Below, in pieces: positions 1-8,303 of a stretch of 64,000 nt of DNA. Positions within the stretch are counted from its first letter, which is position 1. The number at the start of each line of letters is the position of its first letter. Location: positions 248,001 through 312,000 of the forward strand of contig NZ_AUFB01000005.1 of NCBI RefSeq assembly GCF_000426285.1, read 5' to 3'. Source of the DNA: Rhizobium leucaenae USDA 9039. GTDB taxonomy: Bacteria; Pseudomonadota; Alphaproteobacteria; Rhizobiales; Rhizobiaceae. The translations under genes were made by a program, and so were the position numbers. The notes below the pieces were generated by a model that was not told where the DNA came from, did not search any database, and was given only the letters and a program-made list of their open reading frames with translations.

Positions 1-156
1 CAAACGCAACGGTCCCGGCATTTGGAGCGCTACTCCTGCTGCCATCACGACAATATCGAATTCTTCGAAGGAAACCGCCGAAACTTTGCGGATGGTTCGC
101 GGGTGGGAACGCGGGTAAATGCCCACGACGCAATTGCGATAGGCGACGGAAACATC

Positions 157-1200
157 ATGACGGCAAACACTGTCGAATTCGGGCTCGATACTTTCGGCGA
201 CGTAACCCAAGACGAAAGCGGCACTCTGGAATCCCACGCGCAGGTCATCCGCAATGTGATCGAGGAAGGCGTACTCGCGGACCAGCTCGGGATCGATTTC
301 TTCGGCATCGGCGAGCACCATCGTCAGGATTTCGCGATCTCCTCACCGGAAACGGTGCTTGCCGCGATTGCCGGCCGCACGTCGCGGATCCGCCTCGGCT
401 CGGCGGTGACGGTTCTAAGCTCCGATGAGCCCATCCGCGTCTTTCAGCGCTTTTCCAGCCTGGATGCGGCTTCGAGCGGACGGGCCGAGGTGATCCTCGG
501 CCGCGGTTCGTTCACGGAATCCTTCCCGCTCTTCGGTTTCGAACTGTCGCAGTATGAAAAGCTGTTTGAAGAAAAGCTCGATCTTTTCACTGCCCTGCTT
601 TCCAATGAACCGGTCACCTGGAAGGGCACGACCCGCCCGCCGCTCAGCAATCAACGCGTTTTCCCGACGATCGAGAACGGTCGCCTAAAAACATGGATCG
701 GCGTTGGCGGCAGCCCGGCTTCGGTCGTCCGCGCCGCGCAGTATAATCTGCCGCTGATGCTGGCGATCATCGGCGGCAGTCCCTATCGTTTTCAGCCCTA
801 TATCGATCTCTATCACAGAGCATTCGCGCAATTGGGCGGAACGGTTCAGCCTATCGGCATCCATTCGCCAGGCTATATCGCCGATACGGACGATCAGGCC
901 CGCGAAGAACTCTGGCCGAGCTACAAGGCGATGCGCGATCGTATCGGCCGCGAGCGTGGCTGGCCGCCGATGACGCGCAACGAATTCGACAGCGAGATCG
1001 AAAGCGGCTCGCTCTATGTCGGCTCGCCCGAAACGGTCGCCGCCAAGCTCGCGCCTGTCATCAAGACGCTGGGCATCAGCCGCTTCCAGTTGAAATACAG
1101 CGCTGGGACGCTCAGCCACCGCAAGCTGATGCGCTGCATCGAACTCTATGGTCAGAAAGTTATCCCCGCGGTACGGGCGGCGATAGGCGACAGCGCCTGA
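157..1200 (+). CDS. LLM-class flavin-dependent oxidoreductase
   Basis: This 347-residue protein has the layout of bacterial luciferase-like monooxygenases. An N-terminal strand (EFGLDTFGD) is followed by the GIGEHH motif near residue 50, then RIRLGSAVTVLSS and GRAEVILGRGSF, and a C-terminal SPETVAAKL segment typical of the family. Such enzymes use FMNH2 and oxygen on a small organic substrate; the substrate here is unknown. The frame is open from position 22, but the ATG at 157 gives the normal family N-terminus, so the upstream 45 codons are probably not translated. The next gene is convergent. Confidence 0.85.
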   Translation: MTANTVEFGLDTFGDVTQDESGTLESHAQVIRNVIEEGVLADQLGIDFFGIGEHHRQDFAISSPETVLAAIAGRTSRIRLGSAVTVLSSDEPIRVFQRFSSLDAASSGRAEVILGRGSFTESFPLFGFELSQYEKLFEEKLDLFTALLSNEPVTWKGTTRPPLSNQRVFPTIENGRLKTWIGVGGSPASVVRAAQYNLPLMLAIIGGSPYRFQPYIDLYHRAFAQLGGTVQPIGIHSPGYIADTDDQAREELWPSYKAMRDRIGRERGWPPMTRNEFDSEIESGSLYVGSPETVAAKLAPVIKTLGISRFQLKYSAGTLSHRKLMRCIELYGQKVIPAVRAAIGDSA

Positions 1201-1238
1201 GAGCCGACCTTTTCAGCCAAAGGCTCCACTTTAGGCTA

Positions 1239-1727
1239 TCAGGCCGAAACCGCATGAAACGTCATGGCGACGCCGTTCATGCAGTAGCGTAGACCTGTGG
1301 GCTTCGGTCCGTCGGGAAAGACGTGGCCGAGATGGCCGCCGCAGCGGCTACAATGCACCGCCGTGCGCGCCATTCCGAAGGAATGGTCCTCTGTGGTACC
1401 GACTGCGCCGTCGATCGGCGCCCAAAAGCTCGGCCAGCCGGTCCCGCTATCGAACTTCGTGCTCGATGAGAAAACATCCTGCTGGCAGCCGGCACAGGCG
1501 AAGTTGCCCTTGCGCTCCTCATGCAGGAGCGGGCTGGAGAAAGGATATTCCGTCCCCTCCTCGCGCAGCACGGCATATTGGTCCGACGTCAGCAGCTTGT
1601 GCCATTCTTCGTCGGTGTGGGTAACCGGAAATTTGCCAGCGGCAACCGCCGGCCGCGATGTCAAACCGAATCGAGCCGCAAGCGCCCCGAGACCGGCGGC
1701 GATGAGGAAAAGTCGTCTGTTCAACAT
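1239..1727 (-). CDS. msrB: Peptide-methionine (R)-S-oxide reductase with Tat-like signal
   Basis: The 162-residue protein carries the MsrB signatures GTGWPSF, GGHLGHVF and RYCMNG. The catalytic cysteine is about C149, and two CxxC pairs (about C78/C81 and C126/C129) form the structural zinc site. It reduces methionine-R-sulfoxide in oxidised proteins. The first 30 residues (MLNRRLFLIAAG..., ending AVAA) contain a twin-arginine motif and a hydrophobic core, so I infer export by Tat and action in the periplasm, unlike the usual cytosolic MsrB. The ATG at 1727 starts exactly at this signal; an in-frame extension to 1814 is judged untranslated. Confidence 0.93.
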   Translation of the reverse strand: MLNRRLFLIAAGLGALAARFGLTSRPAVAAGKFPVTHTDEEWHKLLTSDQYAVLREEGTEYPFSSPLLHEERKGNFACAGCQQDVFSSSTKFDSGTGWPSFWAPIDGAVGTTEDHSFGMARTAVHCSRCGGHLGHVFPDGPKPTGLRYCMNGVAMTFHAVSA

Positions 1728-1924
1728 TATTGGACTCCCGTAAAAGGGACGATCACCGTCCCGCAAATATACGGCCTTGATGCGGACTTTGTTACATATC
1801 TGCGCGTGAAGCACCGAAACGTGATCATGAACACGGCTTTCGGGATGATCTTACCCAAAAATTCGAGCAGCTTTCCGATAAGATCAGGCAAATCAATAGG
1901 TATCCGTCATCCAGGATTCATTGC

Positions 1925-2680
1925 ATGAACGGTCTCACACCCATCCTTTCCACCATAACGGCGTCCTTTCTCGGCTCCTTCGTCGAGGTCGTGGAAGCCT
2001 TCACCATCGTCCTTGCCGTGGGGGTCACGCGAAGCTGGCGCCCCGCACTGACGGGTGCCGCTCTCGCGCTCGCGGTGCTCGCCGCCCTCGTCCTCATCTT
2101 CGGACCGCTGCTGGCGCTGGTGCCGATCACCACGCTGCAATTCGTCGTCGGCGTTCTCCTGATCCTGTTCGGCATGCGCTGGCTGCGAAAAGCCATTCTG
2201 CGTTCGCTCGGCGTTATTGCTCTGCACGACGAAGAAGCAGCCTTCTCCAAGGAAACGGCCGCGCTCCGGCAACAATCCGAGGACCGCCGCGCCGACTATC
2301 TCGCCGGCCTTGCTTCGTTCAAGGCGGTGCTGCTGGAAGGCGTGGAGGTGGTCTTCATCGTCATCGCCGTCGGTGGTGCCCATGGCCTGACGCTGTATGC
2401 CGGTCTCGGCGCCCTCGCCGCCTTCATCCTGGTGATGCTGATCGGCCTGCTGGTGCATCGCCCGCTCGCTACGGTGCCGGAAAACATGCTCAAATTCGTG
2501 GTCGGGCTGATGCTCACCAGCTTCGGCATCTTCTGGACCGGTGAAGGCATCGGCGCGGATTGGCCGGGCGCCGATCTTGCGCTTATCGCCATCTTCGCAA
2601 TCGTCGCCCTGGCGTCCTTCGCCATCGTCCGTAGCCTGCGCGGCTCCGTCGGCAAATCCACAGCAAGGGCAGTCCAATGA
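1925..2680 (+). CDS. Multi-pass membrane protein, COG4280-like
   Basis: This 251-residue hydrophobic protein shows about six membrane spans in two halves with repeated acidic motifs (FVEVVEAFTIV near residue 18 and LEGVEVVFIV near residue 138). Paired acidic membrane motifs of this sort are seen in cation transporter families such as GDT1/UPF0016 and in the uncharacterised COG4280 group. A charged cytoplasmic loop (residues about 95-125) separates the halves. The function is not established; cation transport is only a structural guess. Its stop overlaps the next start by four bases (ATGA), so the two genes are probably translationally coupled. Confidence 0.7.
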   Translation: MNGLTPILSTITASFLGSFVEVVEAFTIVLAVGVTRSWRPALTGAALALAVLAALVLIFGPLLALVPITTLQFVVGVLLILFGMRWLRKAILRSLGVIALHDEEAAFSKETAALRQQSEDRRADYLAGLASFKAVLLEGVEVVFIVIAVGGAHGLTLYAGLGALAAFILVMLIGLLVHRPLATVPENMLKFVVGLMLTSFGIFWTGEGIGADWPGADLALIAIFAIVALASFAIVRSLRGSVGKSTARAVQ

Positions 2681-2883
2681 ACATTATCCGCATCGCCATG
2701 TCCGAACTTATCGGCATGTTCATCGACGACGGCAGTCTTGCGGCTTTTTCGCTGATCCTGGTGATCGTCGTCGCCGGCGCGGTCAAGCTTCTCGCCCTGC
2801 CGCCGCTGATCGGCGGTCTGCTGTTGCTGCTGGGCTGCCTTGCGATTCTGGTGTACAGCGTCCGCCGCGCCGTCAAACGGTGA
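2677..2883 (+). CDS. Small membrane protein coupled to the COG4280-like gene
   Basis: This 68-residue protein is mostly two hydrophobic helices (LAAFSLILVIVVAGAVKLL and LIGGLLLLLGCLAILVYSV), ending in a basic tail (RRAVKR) that predicts a cytoplasmic C-terminus. Its ATG overlaps the upstream stop by four bases, which argues that it is translated and acts with the larger membrane protein. I do not recognise a family. Confidence 0.6.
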   Translation: MNIIRIAMSELIGMFIDDGSLAAFSLILVIVVAGAVKLLALPPLIGGLLLLLGCLAILVYSVRRAVKR

Positions 2884-2969
2884 CGTGAAGCACCGACTTC
2901 CTCCCTCGACAGAGCGTCTCGCGAATGCGAAGAATGACGGAAGTTTCAGCGCGATCGAGAGGCGTTCAG

Positions 2970-3551
2970 ATGAGCAGCGCGTATCCGGAAATCTACCTGG
3001 TTCGGCACGGACAGACGGAGTGGAGCCTGTCTGGCCGGCATACCGGGCGAACCGATATCCCCCTCACCCTCGCCGGTGAAGAAGCCGCCCGCAAGGTCGC
3101 GAGCCGCCTGCCCGCCATCGATTTCGCCGCCGTCTGGTCGAGCCCGTCCGAGCGTGCCAAGAGCACCAGCGCATTGGCCGGCTTCGGTGATGCGCGTGTC
3201 ATCAAGGACGATCTGGCGGAGTGGAATTATGGCGCCTATGAAGGCGTCACCACCAAGGACATCCTGGCTCAGCGTCCTACCTGGCAACTCTTTCGCGACG
3301 GATGCCCCGATGGCGAGACCGCAGCCGATGTCGGCGCGAGAGCCGACCGGATCATCAGCGAGCTTCGCGAGGTAAACGGCAATATCCTGATCTTCTCCAG
3401 CGCGCATTTTCTGAGGGTTTTCGCCGCCCGCTGGCTCGGTCTTCCGCCGCAATGCGGCGCACACTTCGTGCTCGACACGACCAGCATCAGCATTCTTGGC
3501 TACGAACACGATCTGAGCGAACCGGTCATCCGCCGCTGGAACCAGGTTTGA
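2970..3551 (+). CDS. Histidine phosphatase family protein
   Basis: The 193-residue protein begins with the phosphoglycerate mutase-like RHG motif (LVRHGQTEWS; catalytic histidine about residue 13). It also has SSPSERAKST and a second histidine in FSSAHFLRVFAARWLG. This fold hydrolyses phosphate monoesters; the substrate is not readable from sequence. The ATG at 2970 follows a GAGAGG ribosome site and places the RHG motif at the usual distance, so the ATG at 2925 is less likely. Its 3' end overlaps the convergent MocR gene by 26 bases. Confidence 0.88.
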   Translation: MSSAYPEIYLVRHGQTEWSLSGRHTGRTDIPLTLAGEEAARKVASRLPAIDFAAVWSSPSERAKSTSALAGFGDARVIKDDLAEWNYGAYEGVTTKDILAQRPTWQLFRDGCPDGETAADVGARADRIISELREVNGNILIFSSAHFLRVFAARWLGLPPQCGAHFVLDTTSISILGYEHDLSEPVIRRWNQV

Positions 3552-4953
3552 TCAGCCGCGCGATCTTTGCCGCTGCCGCGTCCGCGGCCTCGGGCGCCAT
3601 GCGTGCTATGCCGAACAGCAGCCCCGGTCGTGGCGGCCCGAGATGCAGAGCAGACATGGCGCGGAGCGCGAAGCCCTGAGCATTGATCCTCTGCACGACC
3701 GCCCGGTCGTCGATCCCGGCGTCCCGGAACCAACCAGCCAGTTGCAGCCCGCCGGCGCCCTCGCCGATTTCGAGCCGATCTCCGCAACGAAGGCGCAGCG
3801 CGGAGACGGCCGCCGCCATCCGCGTGGCATAGACGGCATTCATATATCTCAGATGCGCACGAAAACGGCCTTCGCGGATGAAATCGGCAAGTGCTGCCTG
3901 GATGTGGATCGGCACGACAGCCCCTCTCAGCCGCTGCGCGGCCGCAGCCTCAGACACGAGCCAGGACGGCACTACGGCGTAGGCGACGCGCAGGCCGGGA
4001 GCGAGCGTCTTCGAGAAAGTGCCAAGATAGGCAACCACTTCGCCGCGGTCGATGCCCTGCAGCGCTGCAATCGGACGCGAGGCATACTGGAATTCGCTGT
4101 CGTAATCGTCTTCCAATACCACCGAACCATTGGCACGGGCAAATTCCAACAGCGCCAGACGGCGAGGCAGGCTCATCGTCACACCGGTCGGATATTGATG
4201 CGAAGGCGTGACATAGATCAGCCGCGGCGGCGGACCGGCAGCTCTGCCGACGTCGATGCCCGCCTGATCGCATGGCACCGGCACGAGGTCCGCACCCGCC
4301 ATGCGCAGCAATGCCTGCGCCGTCGCATATCCCGGTTCCTCCATCCACGCGACCGTCCCATCCGAGCGATCGGCCCGCAACAAAACGCGCGCCAGCAGAT
4401 CGATGGCAGCTCCGGTCGAAGGAACAATGAGGAGTTGTTCGGGCCGGGCGATCACGCCGCGCGTCGCCGAGATATGATCGAGGATCGCTTCACGCAGTTC
4501 GCGAATGCCGCTGTGAGCGCCATAGCCGAGATCATGTACCCGCAGCGAACGGCCGCGAGCGCCGAGGTGGCGTGCCCAGGCAGCGTGCGGAAAAGCTGAG
4601 ACATCCGGCACGCCGGGCTCGAACAGGCCACCGCCCGCGCCCTCGACCACCGGCATCGGGCTCAGCGTCGCCGGCGCGGCTTGCCCTTGCAGAGGCGGCG
4701 TTGTGAATGCGGCGACGCGGGTGGCAGAACCCGTCGTCGATTGCAGATAGCCCTCCGCTTTCAGCCGTTCATAGGCCTTGACCACGGTGGAGCGCGCCAC
4801 ACCGAGCGAAAGCGCCAGCATTCGTGTCGACAGCAGTCGCTGTCCCGGCGGCATCTGCCCCTGCAGAATGCGATCGCGCATCACGCGATACACCTGGCCT
4901 TCCAAGTCGCCCGCCACTCGATCGAGAGCCGGCCATTGTGCAACGGGTGCCAT
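3526..4953 (-). CDS. MocR/PdxR-type regulator (GntR HTH plus aminotransferase domain)
   Basis: The 475-residue protein joins an N-terminal GntR winged helix (residues about 15-80, including LSTRMLALSLGVARSTVVKAYERL) to a fold-type I aminotransferase domain. The PLP lysine lies in the segment YLGTFSKTLAPGLR. MocR regulators sense PLP or an amine bound to it. It is divergent from a pyridoxamine-oxidase-like gene that it probably controls. The start follows a GGAGG site that overlaps the proposed operator. The target cannot be told apart further (PdxR, GabR and TauR are all subtypes). Confidence 0.9.
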   Translation of the reverse strand: MAPVAQWPALDRVAGDLEGQVYRVMRDRILQGQMPPGQRLLSTRMLALSLGVARSTVVKAYERLKAEGYLQSTTGSATRVAAFTTPPLQGQAAPATLSPMPVVEGAGGGLFEPGVPDVSAFPHAAWARHLGARGRSLRVHDLGYGAHSGIRELREAILDHISATRGVIARPEQLLIVPSTGAAIDLLARVLLRADRSDGTVAWMEEPGYATAQALLRMAGADLVPVPCDQAGIDVGRAAGPPPRLIYVTPSHQYPTGVTMSLPRRLALLEFARANGSVVLEDDYDSEFQYASRPIAALQGIDRGEVVAYLGTFSKTLAPGLRVAYAVVPSWLVSEAAAAQRLRGAVVPIHIQAALADFIREGRFRAHLRYMNAVYATRMAAAVSALRLRCGDRLEIGEGAGGLQLAGWFRDAGIDDRAVVQRINAQGFALRAMSALHLGPPRPGLLFGIARMAPEAADAAAAKIARLIKPGSSGG

Positions 4954-4962
4954 GATGCCTCC

Positions 4963-5039
4963 AACTGGTCTGCAAGAAATAGAAAAACTGGCCGTTTATA
5001 ACCTACCTCTTTGGCGGCATAGATCAAAATGATACCAGT
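4963..5039. promoter_or_regulatory. Candidate MocR operator: AACTGG direct repeats
   Basis: AACTGGTC at 4963-4970 and AACTGGCC at 4986-4993 are direct repeats 23 bases apart. An inverted copy (ACCAGT) lies at 5034-5039, close to the divergent start. GabR/PdxR-type regulators bind spaced direct repeats in such divergent promoters, so this is a reasonable operator. The link to this regulator is inference. Confidence 0.4.
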
Positions 5040-5048
5040 GAGGAAACG

Positions 5049-5732
5049 ATGGCTGATCTCCACCCGCCACAGATAAACGACTATCCGACCACCGAACGCT
5101 CGCGTGTCCGGCGCTCACCGAACCGCGGCAGTCATGCTCGCGCGGATGTCCATGCCATTCTAGACGCATCGCCTCTCTGCCACGTCGGCTATGTCATCAA
5201 CGGCGCGCCCTATGTGACGCCGACGCTGCATTGGCGCGAAGGCGACCACGTCTATTGGCACGGTTCGGCAGCGAGCCGCTTTCTGCGCGCGGCTGAGGAC
5301 ATGCCGGTCTGCCTCACCTGCAGTCTCATGGACGGTTATGTCCTTGCCCGTTCCGCCTTCAACCACTCGGTCAATTACCGCTCCGCCATGGTTTTCGGCA
5401 CAGCCCGGCTTGTGGAGGATGTCGAGGAAAAGGCCGATGCGCTCCGCCGCTTCATCGAAAATCTGTTTCCCGGCCGTTGGGACAGTCTGCGGCCGATGAC
5501 CAGCCAGGAGGTGAAAGCAACAGCGGTCCTGAGGATGGGAATCGACGAGGCAACGGCCAAGATCCGTAACGGCCCGCCGGGCGATATCGACGAAGCGGAT
5601 TTCCCCGTCTGGGCGGGCGTCCTGCCGGTGCGAAGCCACCTGGCCCCGGTAGAAGCCGCGCCCGGATTGCCTGATGGGATAGAGCTACCCGAACCGCTCG
5701 CGGCACTAATACAATCGGGCCGGATTCGATAG
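5049..5732 (+). CDS. Pyridoxamine 5'-phosphate oxidase-like (split-barrel) flavoprotein
   Basis: This 227-residue protein resembles the COG3467/NimA-like split-barrel family. Recognisable segments are LDASPLCHVGYVINGAPYV, WHGSAASRFLRA and FNHSVNYRSAMVFG. Members bind FMN or F420 and often have unknown reductase or oxidase roles. The divergent MocR regulator suggests a link to vitamin B6 or amine metabolism. It is not the classical PdxH. Confidence 0.82.
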   Translation: MADLHPPQINDYPTTERSRVRRSPNRGSHARADVHAILDASPLCHVGYVINGAPYVTPTLHWREGDHVYWHGSAASRFLRAAEDMPVCLTCSLMDGYVLARSAFNHSVNYRSAMVFGTARLVEDVEEKADALRRFIENLFPGRWDSLRPMTSQEVKATAVLRMGIDEATAKIRNGPPGDIDEADFPVWAGVLPVRSHLAPVEAAPGLPDGIELPEPLAALIQSGRIR

Positions 5733-5766
5733 GTTATTTTTGCATTTGATACCAAAGGACTTCGAC

Positions 5767-6429
5767 ATGGACCTCGCGAACTGGAACGGCGTGCCACGCC
5801 CGGAACGAATCACCCTGGAAGGCCGCTATGTCCGGCTGGAGCCGCTCGACGCCGCCCGCCATGGCGCCGATCTCTTTGCTTCCGCGCAAGCGCCCGGGGC
5901 CGAGGATCGCTTCCGTTACCTTTTCGAAGATACACCGGCCAATATCGCCGCCTTCGCGCCCTGGCTCGAAAAAGCTGCCGCCAGCACCGATCCGCTATTC
6001 TTCGCCACGATAGACAAGCGGACCGGCAAGGCCGAAGGCCGGCAGGCGCTGATGCGCATCGATCCCGTGCATGGCGTCATCGAGATCGGCAGCATCCTCT
6101 GGGGACCGGCGATCGCCCGCAGCCGCGTCACCACCGAAACGCTCTATCTCTTCGCCTCCTATGTGTTCGACACGCTCGGCTATCGCCGTTTCGAGTGGAA
6201 ATGCCACAATCTCAACGAGCCGTCGAAGCGCGCTGCGCAGCGTTTCGGCTTCATCTTCGAAGGCATTTTCCGCCAGCACATGGTCGCCAAAGGCAGGAAT
6301 CGCGACACTGCCTGGTTCGCCATGATCGACGCCGACTGGCCACGCCTGAAGGCCGGTTACGAGAGATGGTTGTCCCCTGAGAATTTCGATGAGGCCGGCC
6401 AGCAGAAGAGCAAGCTGACATTCGAATAA
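5767..6429 (+). CDS. GNAT N-acetyltransferase (RimJ/RimL-like)
   Basis: The 220-residue protein has the RimJ/RimL-type GNAT pattern: ITLEGRYVRLEPLD at the start, IEIGSILWGPAIARS in the middle, and the C-terminal YRRFEWKCHNLNEPSKRAAQRFGF typical of the acetyl-CoA fold. The target amine may be a protein N-terminus or a small molecule. ATG 5767 follows an AAAGGA ribosome site; the alternative at 5740 lies in the intergenic gap. It is co-directional with the preceding flavoprotein, only 34 bases downstream, and may share its operon. Confidence 0.85.
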   Translation: MDLANWNGVPRPERITLEGRYVRLEPLDAARHGADLFASAQAPGAEDRFRYLFEDTPANIAAFAPWLEKAAASTDPLFFATIDKRTGKAEGRQALMRIDPVHGVIEIGSILWGPAIARSRVTTETLYLFASYVFDTLGYRRFEWKCHNLNEPSKRAAQRFGFIFEGIFRQHMVAKGRNRDTAWFAMIDADWPRLKAGYERWLSPENFDEAGQQKSKLTFE

Positions 6430-6449
6430 GCCTGGCCTTTCGGCTGATC

Positions 6450-6890
6450 CTAAAGCGGTTTTCGAAAATAGACCACGCGTTCGGTTTCCTCGAAACCCAA
6501 GGCGGCGTGGAACGCGTGGCTCGTCACATTGTCGAGCAGCGCGTCCGAGCCGAATTCATGACACCCGGCAGCACGCCCCCAGGCGGCAACGGCGTCGCAG
6601 AGCGAACGAGCAACACCCTGCCGCCGGTGCTCCGGCAAGACATAGATCCCCTCGAGGAAAAGCACGGGAGAGGTCTCGCAACCGTTGACATAGTCATGCC
6701 GGAGCGTCGCCTCCGCAAATCCCACGACATCGCCCGCCTGATCGCACGCAAGGTAGGCGATGGCACCTTCCTTCGAGAGAAACTGCATCAACTCGGCGCG
6801 ATGATATTCGATCGGGTTTTCCGGCCAGAGTTCGGCGCACAGACGCGACCATACGTCCAGATATTCCGCACTGGCTTCTTCTATCCGCAT
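6450..6890 (-). CDS. AAC(6')-type aminoglycoside N-acetyltransferase-like GNAT
   Basis: The 146-residue protein matches what I recall of the chromosomal AAC(6')-Ic/Ig-type enzymes along most of its length. Shared stretches include DYVNGCETSPVLFLEGIYVL, EHRRQGVARSL, SDALLDNVTSHAFH and LGFEETERVVYF. These enzymes acetylate the 6'-amino group of kanamycin-type aminoglycosides. Whether this homolog confers resistance or serves another amine is unknown. ATG 6890 follows a GGAG site at good spacing; the longer frame to 7043 would overlap the divergent gene. Confidence 0.85.
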   Translation of the reverse strand: MRIEEASAEYLDVWSRLCAELWPENPIEYHRAELMQFLSKEGAIAYLACDQAGDVVGFAEATLRHDYVNGCETSPVLFLEGIYVLPEHRRQGVARSLCDAVAAWGRAAGCHEFGSDALLDNVTSHAFHAALGFEETERVVYFRKPL

Positions 6891-7041
6891 GGTTCGATCT
6901 CCAACAATCTGAGCAGACAATCTGTCGGACGAGAACCGATCAGCAGAAAATTTCGCTTTCTCGCCCACAATCATCGCGGTACATATCGCGCATATTTTAA
7001 GCGCCAACCCACCCGATCGATTAGAATCCGAGGATAATGGC

Positions 7042-8043
7042 ATGACATTTCAAAACAGTTCGCGTTTCTACGCTGCTGTTTCATCCTTGTTGTGGCCGGC
7101 AATCTTTTGCGCCGGACTGACAGGATCCTACTTCGCGTTTCAGTCGCATATGCAGCTCCTTTGGTTCAATGTCGTCTATCTCTCCATCGTGGCGACGATT
7201 GCACTTTTCGAGCGGCTGATGCCCTACGAGGAGACTTGGCTGGAGCGCGACGGCGAGACGTTCAGCAATATCGCACACACGCTTTTGAGCAAAGGCAGCG
7301 TGCAGATCGCGGCAGTCATCGGCACGTCATTTCCGATGGCGGTGGCGACCGTAGCGCAACCTTTTCTGAGCCATCAGGCGCATGTCTGGCCCGAGCAATG
7401 GCCGCTGGCTTTTCAGGTCGTGCTGGGGTTGATCATCGCCGAATTCGGGCTGTATGTCGCCCATCGCCTGGCGCATGAGTATCTGTCGCTATGGCGTTTC
7501 CATGCCCTGCACCACAGCGTCGAGCGGCTATGGGTCATCAATACCGGGCGTTTCCACATCATCGATTCGCTGTTCAAGATCGCGCTCGGCCAGATTCCGC
7601 TCTATCTCTTCGGTGCGCCGCTGCCGGTCTTCCTGTGGGTTGGCGCGGTGACGGCGTTTGTCGGCCTGCTGACCCATTGCAACATAGACGTGCGCACCGG
7701 CCCGCTCGACTGGATCCTCTCGACCCCGCGCCTGCACCGCTGGCATCACTCGAAGCTGCTTGCCGAAGGCAATACCAACTACGGCGAAAACCTTGTGATC
7801 TGGGACCAGATCCTCGGCACCTACTATAACCCGCCCCGCCCCTCTTCCACCGACATCGGCATCAGCGGCAAGGTCGCCAAGGGTTTCCTCGCCCAGCTCG
7901 TGCAGCCCTTCTCTACCAGGGGACGCAGGCAGATCATTGGGAAAAAGCCGAAGGAACTGGTGGCCAAGGAAGAGCTGGCGGCAAGGAAGGCCGCTCTTCG
8001 CAAGCAAGCCGACGAGCCGATCCGCAAACGAGCTGAGGGATGA
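7042..8043 (+). CDS. Sterol desaturase / fatty acid hydroxylase family membrane di-iron enzyme
   Basis: This 333-residue protein has several N-terminal membrane spans and the histidine clusters of the family: HRLAH, HALHHS and HRWHHS (HxxxH, HxxHH, HxxHH), which bind a di-iron centre. It should hydroxylate or desaturate a lipid in the membrane. In rhizobia the OlsE ornithine-lipid hydroxylase belongs to this superfamily, so a membrane-lipid role is possible, but this cannot be assigned from motifs alone. The C-terminus is lysine- and arginine-rich. Confidence 0.85.
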   Translation: MTFQNSSRFYAAVSSLLWPAIFCAGLTGSYFAFQSHMQLLWFNVVYLSIVATIALFERLMPYEETWLERDGETFSNIAHTLLSKGSVQIAAVIGTSFPMAVATVAQPFLSHQAHVWPEQWPLAFQVVLGLIIAEFGLYVAHRLAHEYLSLWRFHALHHSVERLWVINTGRFHIIDSLFKIALGQIPLYLFGAPLPVFLWVGAVTAFVGLLTHCNIDVRTGPLDWILSTPRLHRWHHSKLLAEGNTNYGENLVIWDQILGTYYNPPRPSSTDIGISGKVAKGFLAQLVQPFSTRGRRQIIGKKPKELVAKEELAARKAALRKQADEPIRKRAEG

Positions 8044-8303
8044 CGACCAGCATCCGCTGGTTGGCATCGAAGCGTTAGCCACGGCGAATAGTGCCGCGAT
8101 GTTCACCGGGCCAGCGACGGCCGGAAGGCATAGACTTTTTTCGCCGAAACCGGCGCCGCAAAATTCCAGGATGCAACCAGTGCTCGGAAACCTATTTCAA
8201 ACCGAGAAGATATTGTCATTTAACGTGTATTGAAAAAGATACCCCACGGGGTTACCTATCCGACGCAAATTGATGGTCATGACAGATTAGGAAAATCATT
8301 GAA
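8044..8303. other. Intergenic region upstream of the fusion gene
   Basis: These 260 bases hold no supported gene. The segment nearest the fusion gene is AT-rich and contains AGGA about ten bases before its ATG; it presumably carries the promoter. No clear operator was recognised. Confidence 0.4.
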
